64,000 bases of DNA from Methanoculleus receptaculi (GTDB lineage: Archaea > Halobacteriota > Methanomicrobia > Methanomicrobiales > Methanoculleaceae), in assembly GCF_033472595.1 (NCBI RefSeq), contig NZ_CP137642.1, forward strand, positions 1,783,384 through 1,847,383. The letters are read 5' to 3'. This document shows positions 36,106 through 45,578 of this stretch, in pieces (within the stretch, counting starts at the first letter, position 1; each line of letters begins with the position of its first letter). Below the pieces are notes generated by a model. That model worked only from the letters and a program-made list of their open reading frames with translations, ran no database searches and was not told the DNA's origin. Made by a program: the position numbers and the translations under genes.

Positions 36106-37075
36106 ACGTATCCTCCATCTCGATCTCTCTTTTGAAAGCCTTCTTCAGGAGTTCGACCGACCAGTCGCCGAAGTAGTATATCGAACCGACACCACCGACG
36201 AGCGTGACCAGGTTTTTTATCAGGTGATCTATGACCGCGATCAGAGTCGCCGTGGCCGCCGCCATCCCTGCCAGCCCGAAGGTAAGTGCGACCGCAACCT
36301 CATATGTCCCCACGCCGCCCGGCGTGAGAGGCACCGCTTTTACAAGGTTGCCGATTACGATCGCAAGGATGACCACAGAAAACGGCATCGACTCCTGAAA
36401 CATCAGGACTACCGCGTAGCAGACCAGCACGTCGACGACCCATATAAAAATCGATGAGATACTGAGCGCCGCGAGTGCACGGGAATGAAGGGAGGCCCGT
36501 CTCACCTCGTCGAGCATCTGCTGGATGGCGATGAGGATCCGGTTCTCGGAGTTCATCCTGCCCGAACTGAGGATAACAGCGAAGAAGATGCAGCCTGCAC
36601 CGAGAGGCAGCGCAATGGCGATGATGAACCAGTCGGGGACATCAAGAACTGTGAGAACAAGCAGGAGCGCAACGACGCCGAGCACCGCGACCATCATGAC
36701 ATCGAAGACCCGCTCGACGACAAGGGAGGAGAACCCCTCGGAGTAGGTGGCATCATCCTCGTGTTTGAGGATGAGCAGCCGCACAAGGTCGCCGAGACGC
36801 GCCGGGACGATGAGGTTCGCCGTCTGGGATACAAGGATGCAGGCTGTCGAGAACCAGACACCCTTTTCGACACCGAGTCCATGGAGGATGAACCTGTATC
36901 GGAAACCACGGAGTATCCAGGCAGCGACGCAGATCGCGACAGCCGCAACCAGGAACGGCAGAATCGCGTGCTCGAGCGTCAGCATGAGGTCGTCCCACAC
37001 GCGGTATAGCATATACCCGATGATCCCTGCTGCGATCAGGGTGGGTATGACGATAGCGCTAACTTTTTTCCACAT
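36095..37075 (-). CDS. UPF0104 / LPG-synthase-like flippase domain protein
   Basis: A 326-residue membrane protein of the lysylphosphatidylglycerol synthase TM (UPF0104) family with eight or so helices. Signatures are RGFRYRFIL, ANLIVPARLGDLVR, VVERVFDVMM and PLTPGGVGTYEVA. It may flip lipid-linked sugars. The ATG at 37075 overlaps the end of the GT2 gene by 17 bases; an upstream frame extension overlaps GT2 coding and is not used. Confidence 0.88.
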   Translation of the reverse strand: MWKKVSAIVIPTLIAAGIIGYMLYRVWDDLMLTLEHAILPFLVAAVAICVAAWILRGFRYRFILHGLGVEKGVWFSTACILVSQTANLIVPARLGDLVRLLILKHEDDATYSEGFSSLVVERVFDVMMVAVLGVVALLLVLTVLDVPDWFIIAIALPLGAGCIFFAVILSSGRMNSENRILIAIQQMLDEVRRASLHSRALAALSISSIFIWVVDVLVCYAVVLMFQESMPFSVVILAIVIGNLVKAVPLTPGGVGTYEVAVALTFGLAGMAAATATLIAVIDHLIKNLVTLVGGVGSIYYFGDWSVELLKKAFKREIEMEDTFGG

Positions 37076-37778
37076 GAAGCCGCCACCAGAGATGCACAAT
37101 TGCCGATCCCATCTTGAATACATCTTTCGCGCGAACGGTTGTCCCATCGCCCTGCCGCCACCGCACAGGGATCTCCCGTATCCGGTAACCCTTCCTCTGA
37201 GCCCGCACCAGCACCTCCGTGTCCCAGAACCAGTGGTCTGCCGTGACGGAGGGGAGCAGGGAGGGCAGACGGTCACGCCGGAACGCCTTGAATCCGCACT
37301 GGTGATCATGCAGCCTGCTCCGGAGGATCAGGCGCACCAGCATGTTGTAGCCCCTGCTTGCGATCTCACGGCCGCCGCTCCGGATGATGGTGCTCTCGGG
37401 AAGGAGACGGGAGCCTGTTGCGATATCGCATCCCTCCCGAATGGAGCCTATCAGTTCAGCGAGGTGCTGCATATCGGTTGCGAGATCTACATCGTAGTAA
37501 CAGACGATCGATCCCCTCGCCGCGGCAAACGCACGGTTGAGCGCGCGGCCCCGTCCGAGTCTCTCATCGGCATGGAGCAGCCGAACCCGGGGGTCCCGCT
37601 CCTCATACTCCCTGACAAAATCCGCGCTCCCATCGGTGCTCCCGTCCTCGGCGACTATCAGTTCGAACCTGCCTGGCGCGATCTCTTCGAGCGTCTCAAG
37701 CGACCGCGGTATGGCGATTCGGAGCGCCGCAAGATCGTTGTAGACCGGCAGGACAGCGCTCACCTCGATCTCAGCCAT
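37059..37778 (-). CDS. Family 2 glycosyltransferase (dolichyl-phosphate sugar type)
   Basis: A 239-residue GT-A enzyme. VLPVYND starts the nucleotide-sugar site, IVAEDGSTDGS follows, and the DxD motif is YYDVDLATD. HQCGFKAFRRD and WFWDTEVL are typical of dolichyl-phosphate glucose/mannose synthases. It would load a lipid carrier for N-glycosylation. The ATG at 37778 overlaps the FAD gene stop by eight bases. Confidence 0.9.
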   Translation of the reverse strand: MAEIEVSAVLPVYNDLAALRIAIPRSLETLEEIAPGRFELIVAEDGSTDGSADFVREYEERDPRVRLLHADERLGRGRALNRAFAAARGSIVCYYDVDLATDMQHLAELIGSIREGCDIATGSRLLPESTIIRSGGREIASRGYNMLVRLILRSRLHDHQCGFKAFRRDRLPSLLPSVTADHWFWDTEVLVRAQRKGYRIREIPVRWRQGDGTTVRAKDVFKMGSAIVHLWWRLHVEKS

Positions 37779-39003
37779 TCGCAAACCTCTCAAGAACCCT
37801 TTTTGCCACCTCCTGTCCAGCGATGACCGAACCATTCATGCTCCGTTCGGGGTAGTTCGGCGGGCTGAACATCCCGGCCATGAAGAGACCGTGCTCCTCG
37901 TAGTCCGGCAGTCGTTTCCGAAGCCCGGTCGTGTAAACAGGTCCTGCGTATGGGTCCACGGCCAGGCGATGCCAGTGCACCTCCCCTTCGTCGACGGAGA
38001 AACGCCTGCAGAAATCGACGAGCATCTTCTTCTCAAACCCTTCCGGGAGCCGGCCCGTGAAGTAAGATGCAAGGTAAACGATCTGCTCGCCGTACCACTC
38101 AAGGGGGGCGAAGTTGGTGTGCGAGACAACCGCACCGTATGGGGCCTTATCCTTCATGTTCAGCCAGTATATCCCGTCGGTAACGTCACGGTCGAGCGCC
38201 AGGGTCATGCAGGCGGCGCCCTGGTAGGGAACGGGGGCGATATCCAGACCGGTAAGTGTTGCGGTCACCTGGGGAGGGAGGGTCGATACAACGGCGTCGT
38301 AAGGTTCACCGTTTACAAGCCAGGCTTCGCCATCCCGCCGGATCTCATCAACAGGCGCACCGGGCATTATCGATGCACCCTGTCGCGACGCCGTCTCCTC
38401 AAGCCGCGCAATGAAGTGCTGGAATCCTCCCTTCAGGTAGCCAAGCCGCTCCCCTCCGACACCCCGGTCAGACCTGATGGCGATGCGAGAGATCAGCCAG
38501 GCCGCAGATACCTCCCACGCCCGGTCTCCAAACTTGCTCTTCAGGAGCGGTTCAAAGAACGAGGCATAGACCCCCGGCCCGAGGTTGTCAAGGATAAAGT
38601 CCCTCGCGGTGACCTCGTCGAGCGCTGCCACGTCAAACCGGCGGGAGCGCAGCGTCAGCAGTCCCAGGCGGACCTTCTCGATGAGCGTGAGGTGGGGGTA
38701 GCGCAGGATCTCGGTCGGGGTGGTGAGGGGGTGGACTACCCCGTCGACGAAGTAACCGGTGGTCCCCTTGAGCCATACCAGCCGGTCGATAACCCCGAGA
38801 TTCTTGAAGAGTGCAAGCAGCGCAGAATCCCCCGCAAAACAGTGGTGATAATACTCCTCGATCCAGTAGTTGCCGATCCGGTAGGATCCAAGGCATCCTC
38901 CCGGAACAGGCCTTCTCTCGAAGAGATCTACCTCATGTTCCCCGACGAGTTCAAGTGTCGAGACCAGACCGGATAAACCTCCCCCCACAACGCAGATCTT
39001 CAT
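37771..39003 (-). CDS. FAD-dependent amine-oxidase-like oxidoreductase
   Basis: A 410-residue flavoprotein. The N-terminal VVGGGLSGLVSTLEL is the FAD-binding fingerprint, followed by LFERRPVPGGCLGSY. The middle ALDEVTARDFILDNLGPGVY and C-terminal GLFMAGMFSPPNYPERSMNGSVIAGQE match protoporphyrinogen-oxidase/UDP-galactopyranose-mutase relatives. It heads the glycan operon, so it may act on an isoprenoid or a sugar nucleotide. The start lies 124 bases from the divergent CetZ-like gene. Confidence 0.88.
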   Translation of the reverse strand: MKICVVGGGLSGLVSTLELVGEHEVDLFERRPVPGGCLGSYRIGNYWIEEYYHHCFAGDSALLALFKNLGVIDRLVWLKGTTGYFVDGVVHPLTTPTEILRYPHLTLIEKVRLGLLTLRSRRFDVAALDEVTARDFILDNLGPGVYASFFEPLLKSKFGDRAWEVSAAWLISRIAIRSDRGVGGERLGYLKGGFQHFIARLEETASRQGASIMPGAPVDEIRRDGEAWLVNGEPYDAVVSTLPPQVTATLTGLDIAPVPYQGAACMTLALDRDVTDGIYWLNMKDKAPYGAVVSHTNFAPLEWYGEQIVYLASYFTGRLPEGFEKKMLVDFCRRFSVDEGEVHWHRLAVDPYAGPVYTTGLRKRLPDYEEHGLFMAGMFSPPNYPERSMNGSVIAGQEVAKRVLERFANG

Positions 39004-39126
39004 TGATCACCCCTGTATATGAAAGATATAAGAGTAGTTTTTGATAAAACTTCTAACTCTGTATGCATGGTCTTTATACATAAGCATGGATATATTTAAT
39101 CAGGCAATATGAGGGTGTGAAGTTAG

Positions 39127-40299
39127 ATGAGGGTCTTCTTCATAGGATTCGGCCAGGCAGGGGGCAAGATCGTCGATATGTTCGTCGAGCAGGACAAACG
39201 ATCTCAGACCCAGAGTTTCAGGGGCCTCGCGGTAAACACAGCACGAACCGACCTGATGGGGCTTAAGCATATAGAACTCAAGGACCGGCTGCTTATCGGC
39301 CAGACAGTGGTGAAAGGTCACGGTGTCGGCACCGATAACGTGACCGGCGCGCGGGTGACTGCCGATGAGATCGATTCCATTATCAATGCCATCGATTCAC
39401 GCGGCACCCACGATATCGACGCCTTCGTCATTGTAGCCGGTCTTGGCGGCGGAACAGGTTCGGGTGGTTCGCCAGTCCTGGCCCGCCACTTAAAGCGCAT
39501 ATACCGGGAACCGGTCTATGCGATCGGCATCCTGCCCGCCCCAGAAGAAGGCCGACTATACTCATATAACGCTGCCCGTTCCCTCAGCACCCTGGTGAAC
39601 GAAGTGGACAATACATTCATCTTCGATAACAGCGCCTGGAAGAATGAGGGGGAGAGTGTAAAGGACGCCTATTCAAGACTGAATGACGAGATTGTACGGC
39701 GGTTCGGCGTGCTCTTCCGGGCAGGTGAGGTCGGCAAAGCAGGTGTCGGTGAGATGGTTGTGGATTCAAGCGAGATCATCAATACCCTCCGGGGCGGCGG
39801 CATCAGTTCTGTCGGTTACGCCATCAGCGAGAAAGTCAATCCGCGCACAAAGCAGCAGAAGAAGAGTCTCTTCTCCAGCCTGACGCGCAGCAATAAGGAT
39901 AAGACCGAGCAGGTGCTGACAGGTGAGGACAAGTCAGCAAAGATCATCGCTCTTGTCAGGCGGGCCATGCTCGGGCGCCTCACCCTGCCCTGCGACTACT
40001 CGACGGCTGAACGGGCTCTTGTCCTTCTCGCCGGCCCGCCAGAGGAAATGGACCGCAAGGGCGTGGAGAAGTCAAAGAGCTGGGTTGAGGAGAACATCGC
40101 CGGCGTTGAGGTGCGTGGCGGGGATTACCCTGTGCAGAGCGACTACATCGCGGCAGTGGTGGTCCTCGCGACGATCGGCAACGCTCCCCGGATTACAGAA
40201 CTCCTTGAGACCGCAAAGTCCACAAAGGAAGACGTCCTTAAGTCAAAGGAGAAGCGTACGACCATGTTCGACGACGGAATTGAACCTTTGTTTGAGTGA
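39127..40299 (+). CDS. CetZ/FtsZ-like tubulin-superfamily GTPase
   Basis: A 390-residue tubulin-superfamily protein. The N-terminal FIGFGQAGGKIVDMF and the tubulin/FtsZ signature GLGGGTGSGG (about residues 105-114) form the GTP site. It is nearer the CetZ group than FtsZ1/FtsZ2 by general pattern. CetZ proteins affect cell shape in haloarchaea. A TATA-like ATATATTTAAT (39089-39099) lies about 30 bases before the start. The next gene encodes a membrane-anchored coiled-coil protein, 13 bases downstream. Confidence 0.9.
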   Translation: MRVFFIGFGQAGGKIVDMFVEQDKRSQTQSFRGLAVNTARTDLMGLKHIELKDRLLIGQTVVKGHGVGTDNVTGARVTADEIDSIINAIDSRGTHDIDAFVIVAGLGGGTGSGGSPVLARHLKRIYREPVYAIGILPAPEEGRLYSYNAARSLSTLVNEVDNTFIFDNSAWKNEGESVKDAYSRLNDEIVRRFGVLFRAGEVGKAGVGEMVVDSSEIINTLRGGGISSVGYAISEKVNPRTKQQKKSLFSSLTRSNKDKTEQVLTGEDKSAKIIALVRRAMLGRLTLPCDYSTAERALVLLAGPPEEMDRKGVEKSKSWVEENIAGVEVRGGDYPVQSDYIAAVVVLATIGNAPRITELLETAKSTKEDVLKSKEKRTTMFDDGIEPLFE

Positions 40300-40312
40300 G
40301 GGAAAGGCTATT

Positions 40313-41404
40313 ATGGAGAAGGCAAGCATCGTAAGGTGGTTTATCCTTCTGCTGGCACTCCTCTGTGCCGTGCAGGGGGCATCGGCGTTTAACATTAAAA
40401 CCGAGACCATCAACCCTGCCACCGGCCCACTCGAGCCGGGGCAGCAGGTGACCGCACGCTACGTGCTCACCTATGATATGGTCACTACGGGTGACCTGAG
40501 CGATGAGACGTTCGAGTTGAGCACGGGGCTGCAGAATCCAGTCTGGGATATCATCGTCTATCGCGATGGGATTGCCGTCTACACCACCAAAAAAACCGGT
40601 TACTATCCCGTTCTGACGGAGTTTGAGATATCGTACGGTGAGGGCGACACCGAACTGGATATACAGTTGCGTGGCACCGTCCCCTCGAGCACGACCGGGC
40701 AGGTTCTGATAATCAAGATCGAGCACCTGCGCGGCAGTGATGTGAAAGACTCCCATTCGGTGAGCCGCGACGTCGTGAGCGCTGCCGATATCAAGGGTGC
40801 GCTTGACGCCCAGCAGCAGCGCCTCAAGGATCTGAAGGCCGATATGGATGCAAAGGCGGCAGAGGGCGTGGACATATCTGAGGTTCAGGCAAAGTATAAT
40901 GCTGCAAGCAGTGCGCTCACCAGCGCCGCATCGGCAGGGCCAGCACAGGCAAAATCTTACATCGACACCGCGAAGTCGAATATCGATGAAGCGATCAAAC
41001 TCCTGGACAAAGCATGGGCGGAGAAGGCGGTTGCCGATACCGGTGCGGCAATCGAGTCGCTTGACGGGATGATAAACTACTTTGTCGAGAACAGATCCAT
41101 GGGGAGCGATCCGCAGGTTGTTGCCATCATGACCAAGCGCGAGAGTGCCGTCCAGTTCTACACCCAGGCACAGGACTACCTGAACGCCGGCAACTACGCA
41201 ATGGCGCGCTCAAAGGCTACGGACGGCATGAACAAGGCAAACGAGGCACTGGCAGACGCAGCCGCGCTCCGGGAGAAGATCGGTGAGGGGTTCAGCCTCA
41301 GCGGCAACCTCCTCCTCTACATCGGGATCGGGGTTGCTGTAGTTCTTATCGTTGTGGGTGTTGTGCTGCTCCGGAAGAGGAAGCGCTGGGACGAACTTGG
41401 ATGA
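40313..41404 (+). CDS. Membrane-anchored coiled-coil protein paired with CetZ-like GTPase
   Basis: A 363-residue protein. Residues 1-25 form a signal peptide ending SAFN. A beta-rich domain (about 30-145) follows, then a long alanine/lysine-rich helical region (about 155-310) with heptad patterns. A single membrane helix (LLLYIGIGVAVVLIVVGVVLL) sits before the basic tail RKRKRWDELG. The C-terminus would be cytoplasmic. GAGGGAAAGG precedes the ATG. Tight spacing to the CetZ-like gene suggests a shared function, such as anchoring filaments or sensing the envelope. No family name is known to me. Confidence 0.82.
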   Translation: MEKASIVRWFILLLALLCAVQGASAFNIKTETINPATGPLEPGQQVTARYVLTYDMVTTGDLSDETFELSTGLQNPVWDIIVYRDGIAVYTTKKTGYYPVLTEFEISYGEGDTELDIQLRGTVPSSTTGQVLIIKIEHLRGSDVKDSHSVSRDVVSAADIKGALDAQQQRLKDLKADMDAKAAEGVDISEVQAKYNAASSALTSAASAGPAQAKSYIDTAKSNIDEAIKLLDKAWAEKAVADTGAAIESLDGMINYFVENRSMGSDPQVVAIMTKRESAVQFYTQAQDYLNAGNYAMARSKATDGMNKANEALADAAALREKIGEGFSLSGNLLLYIGIGVAVVLIVVGVVLLRKRKRWDELG

Positions 41405-41714
41405 GATCATTGACCCTCAGATCATTTCCCCACATCTTTTTCCACACCCCCTTCTCACACCTTTGCTGGTTCACCAACCACAACGCAACCTGCCCTTTCG
41501 CTGCATCTCTTTGTCTCTAAGTGACGTTTTTACCATGAAACTGGCCTTTGCCCGGGGGCTAAAATAGATTACAAACTCTACGAGGCTGGGTGTTGACGGA
41601 TGTACAATGTTTGAGTCGAGAAAGATTTTCCAGAAGTGGGCGGTGTGTCCGCGAGAGCAGTCGGGTGGCGGGGGTGTTTGATGTCAGACGTTTACCAGGA
41701 GACGCAGGAGACAA

Positions 41715-41911
41715 GGGGGGACGTGCCGTCCCCCTCCCCGCCAGCCCTACCGCCGGTTACAACGATTCCCCATCGATACACTGTCCGGGGATTGCATCTC
41801 TCTGGCGTCTTAGCGAAACCATTCGGGAAATTCCATTCCTGTTCCGTGCACGGCCATCGGGGCAATCGCCATTCACTTGCCCGCCCCCTGTGAAGGGGAG
41901 GCGGGGGTGTT
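41715..41911 (+). repeat. Dispersed intergenic repeat, copy 3
   Basis: In the 678-base gap between two convergent genes. A hairpin GGGGGACG/CGTCCCCC (41715-41733) is followed by GATTCCCCATCGATACACTG, then CATCTCTCTGGCGTCT, GCACGGCCATCGGGGCAATC and a second hairpin region with GCCCGCCCC and GGGGAGGCGGG. These match copies at 18971-19143 and 23610-23749. The rest of the gap (41405-42082) has no gene that I recognise. Confidence 0.65.
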
Positions 41912-42082
41912 TCCAGAGGCTAAAACACTGTCACGGTGACACGCATAGACGGCGGTGGGAGGAGAGATCGTCTCCCCGGTTCTCGCGGGGTAACGTAACG
42001 AGTTCCAGGCTTCCCCCTATAGCACGGTTTTCCGGGGACAGCCTCACGCTGTCAACGGCGTCCCGAAGGGGAGAGGAGAGCA

Positions 42083-43771
42083 TCAGGTGGTCGTCCCAGC
42101 AGAGGTCCTCGAGAATACCTCGAGTATCCTGCTGCCGACCTTTCCGTCCCTGAAGAAGTAGTAGGCAAGCAACCTGTCTTTGTTCTCCCCGTATGAGAAC
42201 CAGTAGTTCAACCTGCAGGTCTCCTTAACGTAACCGTCGAGTGCCGGGTAGGTATCAGCATCGTGAGTGACAACAAGGTCAAAGTTCCCGCTGTATATCG
42301 TCTCCTCGCTCACCTTCTGGCCATAGTAAGCGATTTTTGAACTCCGGTCGCCCCGGTAGTACCAGGGCAGCGGCCAGTAGGAATCGGTTGCTATTGCCAC
42401 ACGGTCGGCGGCATCGATCTTTGCAAAGAGCCACCGGAGGTCCTCGGAGTTCTGGACCTGAACTATGGGTTCGTTTATGTCTGCCGGTGTGAACGCCACG
42501 TGAAACGTCATCGCGACCAGGAGGATGCTCGCCGCGACGGCGATTACCGCCTTCTTCGTTGTCATCTGATAAACCGCAACGAAGATCATGGGCAGAACCT
42601 GGTGGAGGATCAGCCAGGGCACCTTCTCGCCGATGTAGGCGTATGCCGCAAGCGATAGAAGCATCCAGAATATGGCGAACCTTGCAAACTCCTTCTGCCG
42701 ATCGATCTGCCGGATCTCCCCGCTCCCAGAGATTATCTCGCGAAGCCGCCCCCTCAGGCCCGGGGTCGCCACCTCCGGCGGCGGGGGCAGAGGGTCAGGG
42801 GTCTCTTCTCTGTCAACATTGTCAACATCAGTTACCCCGGTCTCACCGGGTTTCTCCATATCCCGTCTTCGCTCTCTCCAACTGGAGATTATGCCCGCGA
42901 CATCGAAAAACTGCAGAACCCCGACGATGGCAAGGATCAGGATCGGTACCTCGTAGAGGATGAAGAGCAGGATATAGAAGTAGGGCGGCCCCCCGATACG
43001 CTGCATCTCGTGCATCGCCGTCCAGTGCTCGATGGCCCGAAGCCACCAGTCCAGGGCCATCTCTGGATGGACACCAAACGAGGAGTAAAAGGCCGTCGCA
43101 ATACCGACCGCGACGACAACGCCGAGCACAAGATCCCTGACCCAGTGGGCCGGAAGCCTGACCTTCCTCGTCCAGATCAAGTAGATTAGGTATAACCCGA
43201 AGATCAGGATAACGATGGGCATGTTCTCCTTGGCAGACATTCCCAGCCCTATCGCTGTTCCAGCGAGCAGGGCATACCTTGTCTGCCCCCGCTCAAAGTA
43301 GTAGAGCAGAGCGACAAGGAGCAGCATCGTAAAGAAGACTATAAAGATATCGTTCCGCAGGAACCGCGAGAAGTAGACCATGTTCGGCGATACCGCAAGG
43401 AATAGCGCCGCTACCAGGGTCTGTTTCTTATCCAGGTAGCCGAGCCTGTAGATGGGGTAAAGCAGTAGGAGAAGCAAGCTGCCAAACAGCGCAGGGAGGA
43501 GCCTTCCCGTGAGATCGGAGTCACCAAGGAGCGAAAAGACCCCGGCCGTCACGTAGTAGAGGAACGGCCCATGATACATGGGATCGTAGATATACGTCCC
43601 GTCAGTCAGGAGATTGTAAGCAAACCACGCATGAACGGCCTCATCGTGGTGGAACAACTTTAAGTCAAGAGCATAAAAACGAAGGGCAACTGCAGCCAGA
43701 AATATGAGGAGGAAAACCACCTCTAATGAGAGATTTTCACGGACCCTCGCCGTGAACGCAGCGGCCTTCAC
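42083..43771 (-). CDS. Agl23-like flippase-associated / family 39-type glycosyltransferase membrane protein
   Basis: A 562-residue protein with about 12 membrane segments. The first extracellular loop FHHDEAVHAWFAYNLLTDGTYIYD has the acidic motif of C-type glycosyltransferases, followed by YHGPFLYYVT. It matches the archaeal TIGR03663 family, which often occurs together with DUF2298 proteins like the one at 34105-36105. A role in N-glycosylation is likely but unproved. The start is 13 bases after rps10. Confidence 0.88.
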   Translation of the reverse strand: MKAAAFTARVRENLSLEVVFLLIFLAAVALRFYALDLKLFHHDEAVHAWFAYNLLTDGTYIYDPMYHGPFLYYVTAGVFSLLGDSDLTGRLLPALFGSLLLLLLYPIYRLGYLDKKQTLVAALFLAVSPNMVYFSRFLRNDIFIVFFTMLLLVALLYYFERGQTRYALLAGTAIGLGMSAKENMPIVILIFGLYLIYLIWTRKVRLPAHWVRDLVLGVVVAVGIATAFYSSFGVHPEMALDWWLRAIEHWTAMHEMQRIGGPPYFYILLFILYEVPILILAIVGVLQFFDVAGIISSWRERRRDMEKPGETGVTDVDNVDREETPDPLPPPPEVATPGLRGRLREIISGSGEIRQIDRQKEFARFAIFWMLLSLAAYAYIGEKVPWLILHQVLPMIFVAVYQMTTKKAVIAVAASILLVAMTFHVAFTPADINEPIVQVQNSEDLRWLFAKIDAADRVAIATDSYWPLPWYYRGDRSSKIAYYGQKVSEETIYSGNFDLVVTHDADTYPALDGYVKETCRLNYWFSYGENKDRLLAYYFFRDGKVGSRILEVFSRTSAGTTT

Positions 43772-43783
43772 GCCGCACCAACC

Positions 43784-44092
43784 TCAACTCTCCAGCACAA
43801 TCTCAATGCCGATGTCTTTTGGAACTTGTATGCGCATCAACTGGCGCAGCGCGCGCTCGTCGGCATCGATGTCTATGAGCCTCTTATGCACCCGCATCTG
43901 CCAGCGATCCCAGGTTTCAGTACCCTCACCATCAGGGCTCTTCCTGGCGGGGACCACAAGTTTCTTCGTGGGTAGCGGTATCGGACCTGCCAGATTGACG
44001 CCGGTACGCTCTGCAATCTCTTTGATCCTGTCACAGACCATCTCGATCTTCTCAAAGTCGGTTCCTGAAAGACGTATTCTGGCCTTCTGCAT
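43784..44092 (-). CDS. rps10: Ribosomal protein S10
   Basis: A 102-residue S10 with [17 protein letters not shown] and [37 protein letters not shown] segments. The ATG at 44092 is preceded by GGTGG at good spacing. It follows the EF-1alpha gene, as usual in archaea. Confidence 0.97.
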   Translation of the reverse strand: MQKARIRLSGTDFEKIEMVCDRIKEIAERTGVNLAGPIPLPTKKLVVPARKSPDGEGTETWDRWQMRVHKRLIDIDADERALRQLMRIQVPKDIGIEIVLES

Positions 44093-44122
44093 CTGCAACC
44101 ACCAAAAATGTAGTAATTCTTC

Positions 44123-45400
44123 TTATCTCATCTGCTTTGGTGTAATGTCGATGCACATGCCTGCCGCGATGGTTGAGCCCATATCACGGACTGCAAACCG
44201 TCCGAGCTGCGGGATCTCCTTGACCTTCTCGATGACCATTGGACGGGTAGGCCTGATCTTGACGATCGCGGCATCACCGGTCTTGAGGAAAGTGGGGTTC
44301 GTTTCCTTGACCTGACCGGTACGGGGGTCGAGTTTCTTCTGGAGCTCGACAAATGTGCATGCGATCTGGGCGGTGTGGCAGTGGAAGACCGGTGTGTAAC
44401 CGACGGTCAGGGCGCTTGGGTGGTGAAGCACAACAACCTGCGCAACAAACTCCTCGGCAACGGTCGGCGGCGCGTCAGCAGGGCCGCAAACATCACCACG
44501 GCGGATATCCCCCTTACCGATACCGCGGACGTTGAACCCGACGTTGTCACCTGGAAGCGCCTCGGGAATCTCCTCGTGATGCATCTCGATAGACTTGACC
44601 TCGCCCTCCTTGTTAGCGGGCATGAAACTGACCTTCATGCCTTTCTTCATGACACCGGTCTCGACGCGGCCTACTGGCACGGTTCCTATACCGGAGATGG
44701 AGTAGACATCCTGGATAGGAAGACGCAGGGGAAGATTGGTGGGCTTCTCGGGTTCGTTGAGCATGTTAAGCGCTTCAAGAAGCGTCGGGCCCTTATACCA
44801 GGGAGTGTTCTCACTGTGCTTGGAGATGTTGTCACCCTTGAACGCGCTCATCGGGATGAAGGTGACGTTGTCGGGCTTGTAACCGACGATCTTGAGCAAC
44901 TGGGAGAGTTCTGCCTTGACCTCATTGAAACGCTTCTCATCATACTTGACGGCATCCATCTTGTTGATGCCAACGATCAGCTGATTGATCCCGAGTGTGC
45001 GGGCCAGGAAGACATGTTCCTTGGTCTGTTCCATCACACCGTCCGGCGCGGCCACAACCAGGAGCGCAGCGTCCGCCTGGGACGCGCCCGTGATCATGTT
45101 CTTGACGAAGTCACGGTGACCAGGGCAGTCCACGACGGTAAAGTAGTACTTTTCGGTATCGAACCGCCTGTGAGCGATATCAATGGTGATGCCACGCTCA
45201 CGCTCTTCCTTGAGGCTGTCCATAACCCAGGCAAACTCAAACGAGCCCTTGCCCTTGGCTTCGGCCTCTTTCCTGTAGGTCTCAATGATGTGGGGCGGTA
45301 CGGTTCCGGTCTCAAAGAGCAGCCGACCTACGGTGGTAGACTTCCCGTGGTCGATATGTCCGATAACTGCTAAGTTCATGTGGGGCTTTTCAACTGCCAT
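44123..45400 (-). CDS. tuf: Translation elongation factor 1-alpha
   Basis: A 425-residue EF-1A. The GTP-binding motifs are [17 protein letters not shown] and NKMD. It delivers aminoacyl-tRNA to the ribosome. A strong GGAGG is found before the ATG and the promoter is upstream. It is the first gene of the tuf-rps10 pair. Confidence 0.98.
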   Translation of the reverse strand: MAVEKPHMNLAVIGHIDHGKSTTVGRLLFETGTVPPHIIETYRKEAEAKGKGSFEFAWVMDSLKEERERGITIDIAHRRFDTEKYYFTVVDCPGHRDFVKNMITGASQADAALLVVAAPDGVMEQTKEHVFLARTLGINQLIVGINKMDAVKYDEKRFNEVKAELSQLLKIVGYKPDNVTFIPMSAFKGDNISKHSENTPWYKGPTLLEALNMLNEPEKPTNLPLRLPIQDVYSISGIGTVPVGRVETGVMKKGMKVSFMPANKEGEVKSIEMHHEEIPEALPGDNVGFNVRGIGKGDIRRGDVCGPADAPPTVAEEFVAQVVVLHHPSALTVGYTPVFHCHTAQIACTFVELQKKLDPRTGQVKETNPTFLKTGDAAIVKIRPTRPMVIEKVKEIPQLGRFAVRDMGSTIAAGMCIDITPKQMR

Positions 45401-45480
45401 AGATTATATCCTCCACTCATATAGGCCTGTCAGCTCAAACAGCCTGCTTATGCGAGTAACTTATACGTGTGCCGTCTACC

Positions 45481-45487
45481 ATATAAA
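45481..45487 (-). promoter_or_regulatory. TATA box for tuf-rps10
   Basis: TTTATAT on the minus strand lies about 81 bases before the tuf ATG, predicting a start near 45455 and a leader of about 55 bases that ends with GTGGAGGAT. Confidence 0.45.
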
Positions 45488-45578
45488 GCATTTCTATGCG
45501 CTTCAATGGCGCCCATGCTTCAAAAACCCATGACAGTCGACAGAATCTTATTTCTGGAGAGTCTATGTTCCTCGTAAC

